Notes under the pieces: generated by a model
What the model saw: only the letters and a program-made list of their open reading frames with translations
What the model was told of the DNA's origin: nothing
The model's database searches: none
Made by a program: the position numbers and the translations under genes
Source: Cladocopium goreaui
Lineage: Eukaryota; Sar; Dinophyceae; Suessiales; Symbiodiniaceae
Direction: 5' to 3'
Assembly: GCA_947184155.2 (NCBI GenBank)
Contig: CAMXCT020003146.1
Coordinates: 456,666 to 520,665 of the forward strand
DNA: 64,000 nucleotides
Shown here: piece after piece, positions 53,416-63,533 of the stretch
How the letters are laid out: each line of letters opens with the position of its first letter
How positions within the stretch are numbered: the stretch's first letter is position 1

Positions 53416-53546
53416 ATATCATGGCACTGGCCTACTTTGCCCTGCAACGAAGCTTTTTGCCTTGGGATGGACTTGAACAATGTAACAGTCTTTCAAGGCC
53501 TTCGCGCCAGGTGACTCGCCTGTGGCGGTAGTTACAATACCTTCAG

Positions 53547-53663
53547 ATCTCAGCGACCATCACAGCAGCTCCAGCAGAGCACAACCCGCCGAAGTTGCGG
53601 GCAATGTGCCGTCCGTCGAACTGGCCATTGGACACGCAGGCCATGGAAGCGTTCCGGGAGATG
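53547..53663 (+). CDS. Giant-gene exon just upstream of the RRM domain
   Basis: It follows ACCTTCAG and has 39 whole codons (ISATITAAPAEHNPPKLRAM, then PLDTQAMEAFREM). The donor is the consensus GTAAAG. A well-defined exon. Confidence 0.7.
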
Positions 53664-53912
53664 GTAAAGTTGGAGAAGTGATTCCTTTGCACCTCAAAAT
53701 CTTAAACGATCAAAACATATCAACACATATCAAAACTTCACAATTTGACACACAATAATTAAGGATCAATTTCGCATCATTTTTGCTGGGTATTCACTTT
53801 GTTCCCGAATCCTAGGTGAGGAGATCGTGGATGACCACGAGCGTATGACGGCCGGGAGCCTGGCCTTGGGCACAGGGCACGGGGCCTGGTGAATCGCTCC
53901 AAATCCCATCAG

Positions 53913-54007
53913 GTAATGCTTCGCAACATCCCGCAAGAGCTTCGAACTCAGCTTGACAACCGAGAATACCATGAATACCGAGATGCGCCAGGGCAGAATC
54001 TGAAACA
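53913..54007 (+). CDS. Mei2-like RRM_2 domain, first strand
   Basis: It follows CCCATCAG and starts VMLRNIP, the RNP2-like strand of Mei2-type RRMs (usually T-V-M-L-R-N-I-P). The donor is GTGCTT. The leftover CA plus G of the next exon gives Gln, leading into YDFVYLPVDF. The helix after the first strand (QELRTQLDNREYHEYRD) differs from the usual NKYT type. Confidence 0.65.
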
Positions 54008-54442
54008 GTGCTTAATCATGCTGAATAATGCTTACTATCACATCTTTTCCTAACAAAATCTTACTATCATCAATCCTACCTGTGATTTCACTGGATGGGA
54101 TTGGACACGGTGGGAGCCTTTTTTTTCCCAGGTTCACTCGTGACCACATTCTCCACTTGCTCGATTGGGCAGGTTTCCATGGCAGGTGGGGATGTTGAAA
54201 TCATATGAAATCATCCAGCTGGTAACAACATCATGCCAAATTTCACAATTTTGCCAATGATGCCAATGTCCCCCCCGAAAAAATGAATATGCACCAAAGT
54301 TTTGAAATTGGTGGGAACCCATTGAACATCATTGAACATCATTGAACATCATTGAACACTAGATCCACTAGATCCACTAGATCGACCTTCAGATACTCCT
54401 TCGAATCCTTCAAAGCTCAAGCTGGGTGATCACCCCTGCCAG

Positions 54443-54486
54443 GTACGACTTCGTATATTTGCCCGTGGACTTTACCAGGGGCCGTA
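54443..54486 (+). CDS. Mei2-like RRM_2 domain, YDFVYLPVDF exon
   Basis: It follows CCTGCCAG and reads YDFVYLPVDFTRGR, a hallmark of the Mei2 C-terminal RRM (PF04059 type). The donor is GTTTAG; the leftover A plus CG gives Thr. Confidence 0.8.
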
Positions 54487-54683
54487 GTTTAGGGAAGCTT
54501 GGCGGACCACAGTACCCCTGTGTTTTTGCTCCATTATATATTCTCCAGTGGTCGAGGGAAGCAATTCTGAATAAACCCGAATACGTCCTTACATCTCAGT
54601 ATATGATGTGCGGCATCCCTCACTGCACTACAGGGGGGATTGGGCACCATTTCTTTCTTCGAGGGGGTTGCGAATAATTCCAG

Positions 54684-54768
54684 CGGTTATTGCAATACTG
54701 AGGTATGCCTTGGTTGGATTGGTCAGTCACGAAGCTGCCCAAGACCTTCTTGAGCGTCTTGAGGCAAA
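54684..54768 (+). CDS. Mei2-like RRM_2 domain, RNP1 exon
   Basis: It follows AATTCCAG and reads VIAILRYALVGLVSHEAAQD, then LLERLEA. YALVGLVSHEAA corresponds to YGFVNFVSHEAA of RNP1. The aromatic F/Y of the RNP1 core is replaced (A-L-V-G-L), which may weaken RNA stacking. The donor is GTCTGA. Confidence 0.7.
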
Positions 54769-54845
54769 GTCTGAAACTGCCCCCCCATAAAAAAATAGCA
54801 TACTGTCATGCCCATTTTCGGACAACCTATTGTTGCTTTGAAATA

Positions 54846-54945
54846 GATAGATAGATAGATAGATAGATTGATTGATTGATTGATTGATAGATTGATAGTT
54901 CGATAGTTCGATAGATAGATAATAGATCGCTAGATAGATAGATGA
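54846..54945. repeat. GATA/GATT microsatellite
   Basis: Tetranucleotide runs directly abutting the reverse-transcriptase remnant. Confidence 0.9.
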
Positions 54946-55742
54946 TGCCCTCAACCGACCCTGATGGCCTCAACGAACTTTTGCATCACATAGAAGACTG
55001 TTCCCAACCTTACGGCTTAAAAATCAACAGGGGGAAATGCCATTCTATCCACATGTACCATGATTCAGCCATACATTTCCAAGATCAAACCCCATTGGTA
55101 AAAACTCATGATGCTGTCTATCTAGGGAACAACTTAAACTATGCAGTGAACATAGCGAGGGAAGTTTCACAGAGAATACAAGATACCAAGCGGACCTGGA
55201 AGAGGCTTGATCTCTTATGGAAAGATAGGTCTTCTCACCCAAAATGGAAGCTTCTTGTATATGATGCAGTAATCCGCAGCAAACTCCTATACAGCCTTGA
55301 AACTATTCATCTAACTGGTTCTCTTCGTAAGAAGCTCGATGCGTTTCATTTACGTGGCCTCAGAAAGATCCTGCGGATTCCTACCACATACGTTGACCGG
55401 AGATATACGAATCAGCGAGTTTACGAAACAGCTACACGCATGGCTTACCCATTAGGAAACTCTACTATCAAACCTTTTAGCACGACGCTTGATGAAAGAC
55501 GAGCGAAACTCGCTGCGCACATACTTAGATCTTCGGACAATGACCCAATGAGGCAGGTAACCTATAAGCCTGGCAGTGCAGATGCAGTCGAAGTTGGTAA
55601 ACGTCGTATCGGAAGACCTAGGCAGCATTGGACTTTCCATTCCAACCAACTTATCCACAACTTAATATCTCATACTGATTATCATGCTTACGACTTCCAA
55701 AATGAAAACATCCTTGCAGCTGCACGCCAGCGTCGAATATAA
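54942..55742 (+). pseudogene. 5'-truncated LINE reverse-transcriptase remnant
   Basis: A 266-codon frame from just after the catalytic YADD region to the C-terminus. Markers are LKINRGKCHSIHM, HDAVYLGNNLNY, VIRSKLLYSLETIHLTGSLR, LDAFHLRGLRKILRIPTTYV and GRPRQHWTF. It is a different clade from the element at 7.7-16.6 kb. The left end merges with GATA repeats, as expected of 5' truncation on insertion. No internal stops, so it is young. It sits in an intron of the RRM gene. Confidence 0.8.
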
Positions 55743-55828
55743 AACCATGTTTCGTCCTATGCCCTGGTGCCCAAGCACCTCTTTTGTTTTGCGGTGGATG
55801 TCAGCAACGGGTGCATGGCGAAAGAAAA

Positions 55829-56375
55829 AGAGATAGATAGATTAGATTAGATTAGATTAGATTAGATTAGATAGATTAGATAGATTAGATAGATTAGATC
55901 GATCAGATAGATAAGATAGATAAGATTGATAAGATAGACAAGATAGACAAGATAGATAAGATAGATCAGATAGATCAGATAGATCAGATAGATCAGATAG
56001 ATCAGATAGACAAGATAGACAAGATAGACAAGATAGATAAGATAGATCAGATAGATCAGATAGATCAGATAGATTAGCCATATTAGGTAGATTAGATAGA
56101 TTAGATAGATAAGACAGATAAGACAGATAAGATAGATACGATAGATACGATAGATAAGATAGACAAGATAGACAAGACAGAGAAGATAGAGAAGATAAGA
56201 TAGACAAGATAGATACGATAGATACGATAGATAAGATAGATAAGATAGATAGGATAGATAGGATAGATACGATAGATGGGATGGATAGGATGGATAGGAT
56301 GGTAGATAGATAGATGAGATGAGATGAGATGAGATGAGATGAGATGAGATGAGATAGATAGATAGATAGATAGAT
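55829..56375. repeat. GATA-family satellite, about 550 bp
   Basis: AGATAGATTAG, AGATAGATCAG, AGATAGACAAG and AGATGAG variants in blocks. Intronic. Confidence 0.95.
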
Positions 56376-56467
56376 CCCATGATATCCCTTTTTAGTCTCA
56401 TTTCATTAATTAATATCACCACAGTTTATCCACGTTTCCATCATTTTTCTTGGCAACGGCTGCTTAG

Positions 56468-56509
56468 CGACTCCATGGCAGGGCTCAAGCTTTCCTGGGG
56501 AAGACCCGA
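56468..56509 (+). CDS. Mei2-like domain, SWGRPE exon
   Basis: It follows GCTGCTTAG and reads DSMAGLKLSWGRP, matching the position of the KVC.V.WSDP block. The donor is GTTTGC. The leftover GA plus G of the next exon gives Glu. Confidence 0.55.
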
Positions 56510-56763
56510 GTTTGCGATGCCAAGCTTCGTGGAGCTTGCTGAAGCCCTGGATTTTCGGAAATTGACGCTTTTTACTAGCTGGATATAGCTGGATACAGCT
56601 GGATATAGTGCATTTTTTATCATTTGGATTTATTGGTTCAATAACCACTTGTATATTGGTCCAATACCCATATGTTCTGCTGAGATGCCAATTCTTTTTG
56701 ACATAGTTTCTTTTGTTACATATCCATGAGTATTGCTTCCCATGTTGCTCCGACATTCCTGAG

Positions 56764-56807
56764 GCCCCATAGAGGTCTTGAAGGCCACATCGAGCGTTAC
56801 CGCAACA
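56764..56807 (+). CDS. Mei2-like domain, RYRNS exon with GC donor
   Basis: It follows ATTCCTGAG and reads PHRGLEGHIERYRN. The conserved RYRNSPVM string is only restored if the intron starts at GCCCAG (56808): A plus GC gives Ser. This is the best-supported GC donor of the window. Confidence 0.75.
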
Positions 56808-57028
56808 GCCCAGACCTGAAGATCTGAGGTTTGGCATAGTTGCCATGTGTGTTTGTCTAAAAATGATGGATACCTCCAAATTGCCGGTTTAATGGAACAA
56901 AATAGCAAATAGCGACATGATAAAGTTTGAAGTCCATAGAAGTATTTACTCGTATGTGACATTATTGATGTGCATGGTTTGCCTCAAATTGGCAAAACTG
57001 ATCCAAACAACTTCTGAATTCTTTGAGG

Positions 57029-57066
57029 CCCTGTGATGCATCCAAGCATGCCAGATGAGTACAAGG
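57029..57066 (+). CDS. Mei2-like domain, PVMHPSMPDEYK exon
   Basis: It follows TTCTTTGAG and reads PVMHPSMPDEYK with donor GTTTGG. Corresponds to the conserved SPVMH..VPDEYKP segment after the RRM. Confidence 0.75.
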
Positions 57067-57306
57067 TTTGGCCATTTGTCTTCCTCTTCATCCATTTCCA
57101 TGATCAGAGACTAGGGAGGCGAATTGGAGATGTACAAAATATGAGGGAGCACCGCAATGTCGCCCTAAAACCCTTTCCAAACTAGCATGTTGTAGAACAT
57201 TCCCTTCATACATCTTCATACCATTTCAATCCATTTGATGTTTCTGGGCCAACATTGAAGATCCAACGAAACATTTTTGGGTCATGTCGCCTGATGTCGC
57301 CTGCAG

Positions 57307-57525
57307 CCTGTGATCTTCGAGAACGGCCAGCGAGTTGACTTCCCACCGCCGACCAAGACGATTCGGGCTCCTCGGATTAGACATCCGAAAGCCGGCCGCC
57401 GACCCGCGCAAGAAACCAGGCGCGCGGCCGAGACCACCGCATGGCATGAGTTGTTCGTTGTTTTCTGGGATGTGGGAGGTTTCGACGGGTTTAACATGCT
57501 TTATACATTTTTAACCATCCATTGA
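57307..57525 (+). CDS. Last exon of the Mei2-like gene
   Basis: It follows GCCTGCAG and reads PVIFENGQRVDFPPPTKTIR, then APRIRHPK, the usual C-terminal extension of dinoflagellate Mei2-like proteins. It continues to TGA at 57523. The tail after about 57400 is less certain and might be intron. Confidence 0.75.
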   Translation, partial: PVIFENGQRVDFPPPTKTIRAPRIRHPKAGRRPAQETRRAAETTAWHELFVVFWDVGGFDGFNMLYTFLTIH

Positions 57526-58275
57526 ATCTACGGTAGATGAACCTAGTTTGTCATGTGAAGCAACTACAGCATTACAATGTATTACAACTAATTCAAAGGG
57601 AATTGCAGTCTTTACAAGGGCAGAGAGAGACTGAGACGCCATCTCGCTGCAGGGCAGGGTGATGAGGTAGGTGAGTCCTCGCTAAAACTGGTGAGGTGAG
57701 GTGCGATCTCTGTACAAAAGCACTGTAGCACCATGTACAAAAGATTGCAAGGCAGGGCCTTGCTTCAACCAGTTTGGAAGATCCTTTTCACGCTTTCGCA
57801 AGCAGACCTTGATTTAGTGCAATTGAGAACCTTAATGAGAATCCTGTTGGACTCCGACAAACATATTTATTTATGTTGTTTTTGAGAGAAGTAGATGGCA
57901 AGAGACAAGATGCAGTACGAGATGCTTAACGCATGGCCGCACGTTTGAAAGGCAGCGCCGCAGTGCAATTCTTTTGCGGTTCTTGTCGCGGCTTCTGCGG
58001 CACAAAACCATGAGATTTGGTGCATGCCAAAGCTCGCATCAGCTGTGCGAGACAGGCCGTCAGACTCCTTTGGCGGCTGCCAGCTGTGCCATTAAGGGCT
58101 TAGATTGGAGAGGGATGAGGAGTTTTTTCATGTTACCAATTTATTTTTGGCAGAATCCTTTGTGGCATAAGGTATTCCACGCGTTTCTTTTTGATCTTCT
58201 ATCTGTTTCGATCTTTTATCTCATTTGTGGTTTCCAAACAAACTAATGACATGCTTCCCTCTCATCCGGTCCTCT
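57526..58275. other. Intergenic stretch
   Basis: 3' flank of the Mei2-like gene. A frame at 57974-58100 (RFLSRLLRHKTMRFGACQ) is coding-like but unplaced. Confidence 0.4.
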
Positions 58276-58277
58276 TC

Positions 58278-58379
58278 AGGGCCAAGGGCATGCAAAAAGC
58301 AGCATCCGTTAGGACGCTTGGTCCGACCAGTGCAGAAGGTTGGCATACAACGGGTTCTTCAAGAAAATCAGATCGCTGA
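58278..58379 (+). CDS. Candidate exon of the downstream gene
   Basis: It follows CCTCTTCAG and reads PRACKKQHPLGRLVRPVQKV, then GIQRVLQENQIADWI, before a TGA at about 58388. Could be a terminal exon. Confidence 0.45.
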   Translation, partial: RAKGMQKAASVRTLGPTSAEGWHTTGSSRKSDR

Positions 58380-58816
58380 TTGGATTTGTTGAAACGGAAG
58401 TAAGCATTTGATGATGTATGCCGTGAGAGGTTCACACTATAGCGAGGGTTGGACTTAGACCGTCAGGACTGCAAAGGGAAAAGGGGCCCGCACACACACA
58501 CTGTATCCCTGCGGCAGCGGTTTTGTGGCAGAAGCGTTTTCACAAGGAGTCTGGAGCATGTTGCATGAATCAATGCAGTCCAAAGATCCAAACCGAACAG
58601 TATATAAATGAGCTGCTGTTTCAGATGCTATGATTTGAAACCGAACATTGGATGATACAGAACACAGTTTTTTGCGTGTTCAAACATTTCAAACGGATAC
58701 CACTGGAGCTTAAGGCTTCAGCAGGCCGACTCATGAAGCGGGGTGCATAATGGTTGCATGATGGTCATGAAGGCATTACTCCACACAGCAGGACCATGTT
58801 CTTTTCCTGTTTCCAG

Positions 58817-58961
58817 CTGTACCACAACCGTTCGCCAAACAGATGGCACTCACCTGTTTCGGAGATGCAAACAGATCAAACAGCACAGCGAAACGACCAG
58901 CACAACTCCTTGGACAGCGTAGAAAGATGGTTGCAGAGCACAGTTTGCGGAGATTCAACAA
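58817..58961 (+). CDS. Exon of the downstream gene
   Basis: It follows GTTTCCAG and reads LYHNRSPNRWHSPVSEMQTD, then NSLDSVERWLQSTVCGD, with donor GTAGGT. Clearly coding; family unknown. Confidence 0.6.
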
Positions 58962-58964
58962 GTA

Positions 58965-59335
58965 GGTTACTACAGTAGGTTGCTGAGATGGTCCTTGGAG
59001 GGTTCGATTTGTTGCAAGAACCTTAGCTTCTGCCGGGGCGGGTTCAGAAGGGGCTTCGAGTTTCTGGCTGTACGCTTTCCTGCGGTATGGGTGAACATGT
59101 CCACGGAATCATGTTGATTTCCTGAAGAGTATCAATCAACCAATTTCTCGGTATCCCTTTGGATTATTAGATTTATACTATGGATGATCATGGATCATCT
59201 CTGTCAAATTCATTTCTTTATCCGCAATCATCCATGATCGTCCATGATTGTCATTATCCCATTAGCTCCCATTGTATTTAATTATATTTACTTATGATTA
59301 ATTCCCTGTTCATGATTATTGATGCATAAATATAC
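58965..59335. other. Intron
   Basis: No exon or element recognised. Confidence 0.4.
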
Positions 59336-59339
59336 GTAG

Positions 59340-60015
59340 ATTTATCTGTATAAATTAAATATACATTGATCTGCAGAAATTAAATATACATTGATCTGCA
59401 TAAATTAAATATACATTGATCTGCATAAATTAAATATACATTTATCTGTATAAATTATAAATATACATTTATCTGTATAAATTAAATATACATTTATCTG
59501 TATAAATTATAAATATACATTGATCTGCAGAAATTAAATATACATTGATCTGCATAAATTAAATATACATTGATCTGCATAAATTAAATATACATTTATC
59601 TGTATAAATTATAAATATACATTTATCTGTATAAATTAAATATACATTTATCTGTATAAATTATAAATATACATTTATCTGTATAAATTAAATATACATT
59701 GATCTGTATAAATTATAAATATACATTTATCTGTATAAATTAAATATACATTTATCTGTATAAATTATAAATATACATTGATCTGTATAAATTAAATATA
59801 CATTTATCTGTATAAATTAGATATACATTTATCTGTATAAATTATAAATATACATTGATCTGTATAAATTAAATATACATTGATCTGTATAAATTATAAA
59901 TATACATTTATCTGTATAAATTAAATATACATTTATCTGTATAAATTATAAATATACATTGATCTGTATAAATTAAATATACATTGATCTGTATAAATTA
60001 AATATACATTTATGT
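59340..60015. repeat. 25/27-bp minisatellite with 154-bp higher-order unit
   Basis: About 26 copies of AAATTAAATATACATTGATC plus TGYAK (25 bp) or the 27-bp form with AAATTATAAATA. The landmark CTGCAG recurs at 59371 and 59525, 154 bp apart (four short plus two long units). Confidence 0.9.
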
Positions 60016-60735
60016 ACATATATATATATTATGGTTGGTGTTTATCCCCATGGTTGCCACCGAGCGCCCAAGCCAAGGCGCAGCTGGCGCAAATCCCCTG
60101 AGATGGATGAGGTTGGATGGGAAGTTGGTCGCTCCCTTTTTTTCTCCGAGGATTCTTGACATTTTTAAAGATAAAATCCATATATATTCTTATATAGTCA
60201 ATCTTGACATTTTTTAAAGCTTATATAGTCAATCAGGTTGGTCTGACTTTCATCAACTTTATGATAAAAAGTTTTTTTTGTCAGAATAGTAGAGAATAAT
60301 CAGTCCCAGGCAAATTAGAATAATTAGTTGACTAGAGAGAAATTGTATTTACGAGTTTTCTAGTTTCATCATTTTGTGAGTGTCACTCCTTTTGACAGCT
60401 TTTCGGAGCAGTCATATACTTGGCATGGGTTGATATGAGTTGATTGGATTACAGTAAGATCTTTGGATCAAGAAATCATAGAGGAGCAGTGTAGAAACAA
60501 TGTATCCTCCAAACAAATATTGTCCCACATCACCTCTGTAATTTCCCAATGGATATCAAGAATTGGGAATGTTCACGATTTTCCTTCCCACAAATGGTCA
60601 TGCATGCTTCAACTAGGCTTGTGCAAGGTAAAAGAGGAATCCTTGGAAGATTGGCAATGGTATGCCATGGTATGTGGTGAACAGAAGTTGATGGAATTCA
60701 ACATGTGTTCTTCAGTACCAACTGAACACGTACCA
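60016..60735. other. Intron
   Basis: A weak candidate exon at 60050-60100 (LPPSAQAKAQLAQIP). The open frame at 60463-60780 lacks splice logic except for its end, which overlaps the exon at 60737. Confidence 0.35.
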
Positions 60736-60736
60736 G

Positions 60737-60790
60737 GCGGGTGCAACGACCGGAGCTACGGCCGAACCAGAGATGCCTGAAGGAATGGGA
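60737..60790 (+). CDS. Exon of the downstream gene
   Basis: It follows CGTACCAG and has 18 whole codons (AGATTGATAEPEMPEGMG). The donor is GTTGCC. Confidence 0.55.
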
Positions 60791-61278
60791 GTTGCCTTCA
60801 GCAGTGCTCAACATTGGCGGCTTCAGTATAGAAAGATGAGCAGAAAACAAAGCATGGGGGGACTGGGGACTGGTCAAACCATGTCAAAACCTAATATTTG
60901 CGTAAGGGACATCCATATAGCCTGCTGTTTTGATTTCCCCCATACCAGCATTTGCTGAATGATACCCACTTTGAGAGGTTTATAACCACTTGAAAACCAT
61001 GTCACAAACACTTGGTTTCTTGGGCTTGGTCAACCCAGAAAGAATCTAACCACTTTTGGTGCACGAAGCACATTCTTTTCATCCACCCTAGCAGCCCTAG
61101 CATTTTTGGAATGGGATTATATAAACATATATAAACAATTTATATAAAATTATATAAACCACCATCATTTTCTCCCACAAAAAAAAGCAGCAGCATGTCT
61201 CACTTTTCTCATTGCCACATCCACCATACAGGACTGGAACCAATGGTGAGACCTTCCACACCGGTGGGTTCAATTAGC

Positions 61279-61359
61279 ACCGATGCGCGTGGCAAACTCA
61301 GCAGCCGTGGCATGTTTCGAAGTGGCATGGGATGCCTGGGATGCCTTGGCAATTCCCAG
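61279..61359 (+). CDS. Exon of the downstream gene
   Basis: It follows TTCAATTAG and reads MRVANSAAVACFEVAWDAWD, then ALAIP, with donor GTGTGG. The leftover AG plus T of the next exon gives Ser. Confidence 0.55.
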
Positions 61360-61430
61360 GTGTGGGACTCTGGTGGTACATCCATGCGCGGCCCTCGATT
61401 TGGGAACCTATTTCCATGCATGTTCATTTT

Positions 61431-61532
61431 GGGGTTTCCATAAATGGAGGTGCCTATTAAAATGGATTGTTATATAATCATGGAAAATCCAATTGAAATG
61501 ATTTCCTATTTTAGGAAACCACATGAAACCAC
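61431..61532. mobile_element. Family C element
   Basis: GGGGTTTCCATAAATGGAGG at the left and CCTATTTTAGGAAACCACAT at the right; imperfect inverted repeats. Confidence 0.6.
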
Positions 61533-61998
61533 CATTTTCAATATCTTATTTGAAAATAATTGTTGCGTATATGTTTTGATCTGGAAGATATGTTGCATGT
61601 CATGTTTGTTTGCCAACATCTCAGCATTTTTGTGCAAATAGGAATTCATAGGAATTCCTACAGCACCAGGGCTATGGCACATTGCTCAGTCGCTCAGGAT
61701 TCCAAAATTCTGCTTTTCCAGCTTCCTGGACCGTTTGGGAACTTGGAGCCAGATACATCCTGACAGCACTGAAATAAAGTCAAACTGTCCAGCTGGATCC
61801 AAGGTTTTTCCAAGTTCCGTTTCTTTTTTGACTTGAAACTAGAGTAATTGTGTAAACACGTCCTTCCTTGCAGTTTGTGTGTTGTCAATCTTTCAAACAC
61901 ATCCTGTGGCTGTGGATGTTTCAATTACATCATACACGCAGTGCATAGATCTATCATGATCTATCACTATCATCCTTCCCGTTCCATTCTTTCCCCAG

Positions 61999-62167
61999 TG
62001 AATTCGAGCCGTCAAGGCACTGGCCTCCATGTGGTGCTTTGCAGCTGCCGGAGTTCTCCACGTTATCGGCCAACTGTGTGGCTCCGCTGACCACCGTGGT
62101 GCAGCAGGGGAGCAACACCCTCCGCCACCCGACCGTGGCGGCGGTGTGTCGGGGCTCCGAGTACCGT
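61999..62167 (+). CDS. Exon of the downstream gene, longest
   Basis: It follows TTTCCCCAG and reads EFEPSRHWPPCGALQLPEFS, then LTTVVQQGSNTLRHPTVAAV, ending CRGSEYR at donor GTTGGT. 56 whole codons and strongly coding. No family recognised. Confidence 0.65.
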
Positions 62168-62199
62168 GTTGGTTGACGGCTGAACCACGAAAAACGGGG

Positions 62200-62845
62200 A
62201 CTTCATGGGATATCAACGGGGATGTTATGGGGTATATAACCACCAATATGATGTATGATGTGTCTGTGTGCGCGAAATTTGAGGTGATCATACCACGAGT
62301 TTTAGACAAACCAAGTGAATGAATCAGTGACTTCAATGATCATCACTGGTCAACTGATAGTATGCAGATTGTTGCTTTGTTCAACTTTGGCGGTCTGGTA
62401 CTCTATGCTTTTTGCATGTTGTGAGGGTCCATCCAGTTGTGAACTTCTGTGCAGTTGTGATTAGCTTGGCAGCCCGGCCATGACTGAGATGACGACTTTC
62501 AGCTGTCTGTGTTTCCACACGGCCGGAGAGTGGACCTGCATCGCTCTTAGAGCTGGGCCTGGCAAAGATCAGGTGATGGGTCAATGTTTAAAGCCCTCAA
62601 CCTCAACCACAGAATTTTGATCGTTTTTACTCACAACATATCGCAGCCATCTATGTTTTGGGAGATATTTGACCCGTGTATATTCGTTGATCTCAGCAGG
62701 TGGTGATGGTGGTTCGGACTTGAATTTGAAATCGATTGAAATCATAATATTTTATATATTTTGTGACATTTCATGACGAACTTTGCAAAATCTGAATTGA
62801 ACAAATTGAACAACTGCAAAAACTGCAATCGAAATCCAGAAAGAT
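62200..62845. other. Intron
   Basis: No exon or element recognised. Confidence 0.4.
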
Positions 62846-62850
62846 CCAGA

Positions 62851-62961
62851 AACCACAAACTTCACCAAGCAATTGATGGACGCTCCACGGGCGCCACACG
62901 ATGGGTCAGGAAGCCACTGGGCGCCAACTGGCCGAGCGGCGAGGCGATGGATCTGATTTGA
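62851..62961 (+). CDS. Possible terminal exon
   Basis: It reads FHQAIDGRSTGATRWVRKPL, then GANWPSGEAMDLI and a TGA at about 62959. Splice start unclear. Confidence 0.35.
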   Translation, partial: NHKLHQAIDGRSTGATRWVRKPLGANWPSGEAMDLI

Positions 62962-63208
62962 GGGTTTGATTATGTTTGATTGAATCCAAAAGGGAACGAA
63001 GGAAAAATTGATGTCAATTGGTAATCACCCCAATATTAATGATGATTATGATATATAGAATTATATATATATAGAATTATATATATAGATAGATATATGA
63101 TATCTGATTAATCCAGTTGGTAACATACTCAAACTAACATGAGAATGACCCCAGTGGGGAAAGCCCCTTGGTGACTTGGTGGTAACTCTCAGCTCCGATC
63201 AGCTCAGG

Positions 63209-63297
63209 TGCCAATCCTGGTCCGCACCGCTGCACCGCATCCAAGTGCTGTTGGTGTGGTCCTGCTCGTGCGGGCACCTGGGGATACCTGCGGATAC
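63209..63297 (+). CDS. Candidate exon, frame unresolved
   Basis: It follows GATCAGCTCAG. All three frames are open over about 90 bp (one reads VPILVRTAAPHPSAVGVVLL), GC-rich against an AT-rich background. Confidence 0.35.
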
Positions 63298-63422
63298 CTG
63301 ATGGCACCGGGCATCATGTCTGGTCTGGTTCTTGGCAGTTTCACTGTATTTCTCCGCTACCAAGCACCAATAATACCAATATGTTCTGGTTATGATATCA
63401 AGGCACCAATAATATCAAGGCT

Positions 63423-63533
63423 TACCCTCTGGTTATGTCAACAGTTTGCTATTGAAAATGGCCATTGAAATAGTGAGTGTTCCCATTAAAAATGGTGATT
63501 TTCCATAGCTATTTGTATGTTTACCAGAGGGTA
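63423..63533. mobile_element. Family A element
   Basis: TACCCTCTGGTTATGTCAAC at the left and TATGTTTACCAGAGGGTA at the right. It is followed by a repeat of the sequence found at 63347-63385. Confidence 0.8.

Noticed and set aside
55857-56422. Open frames on the - strand (LSYLSYLIYLIYLI)
   Set aside because: Translation of GATA repeats.
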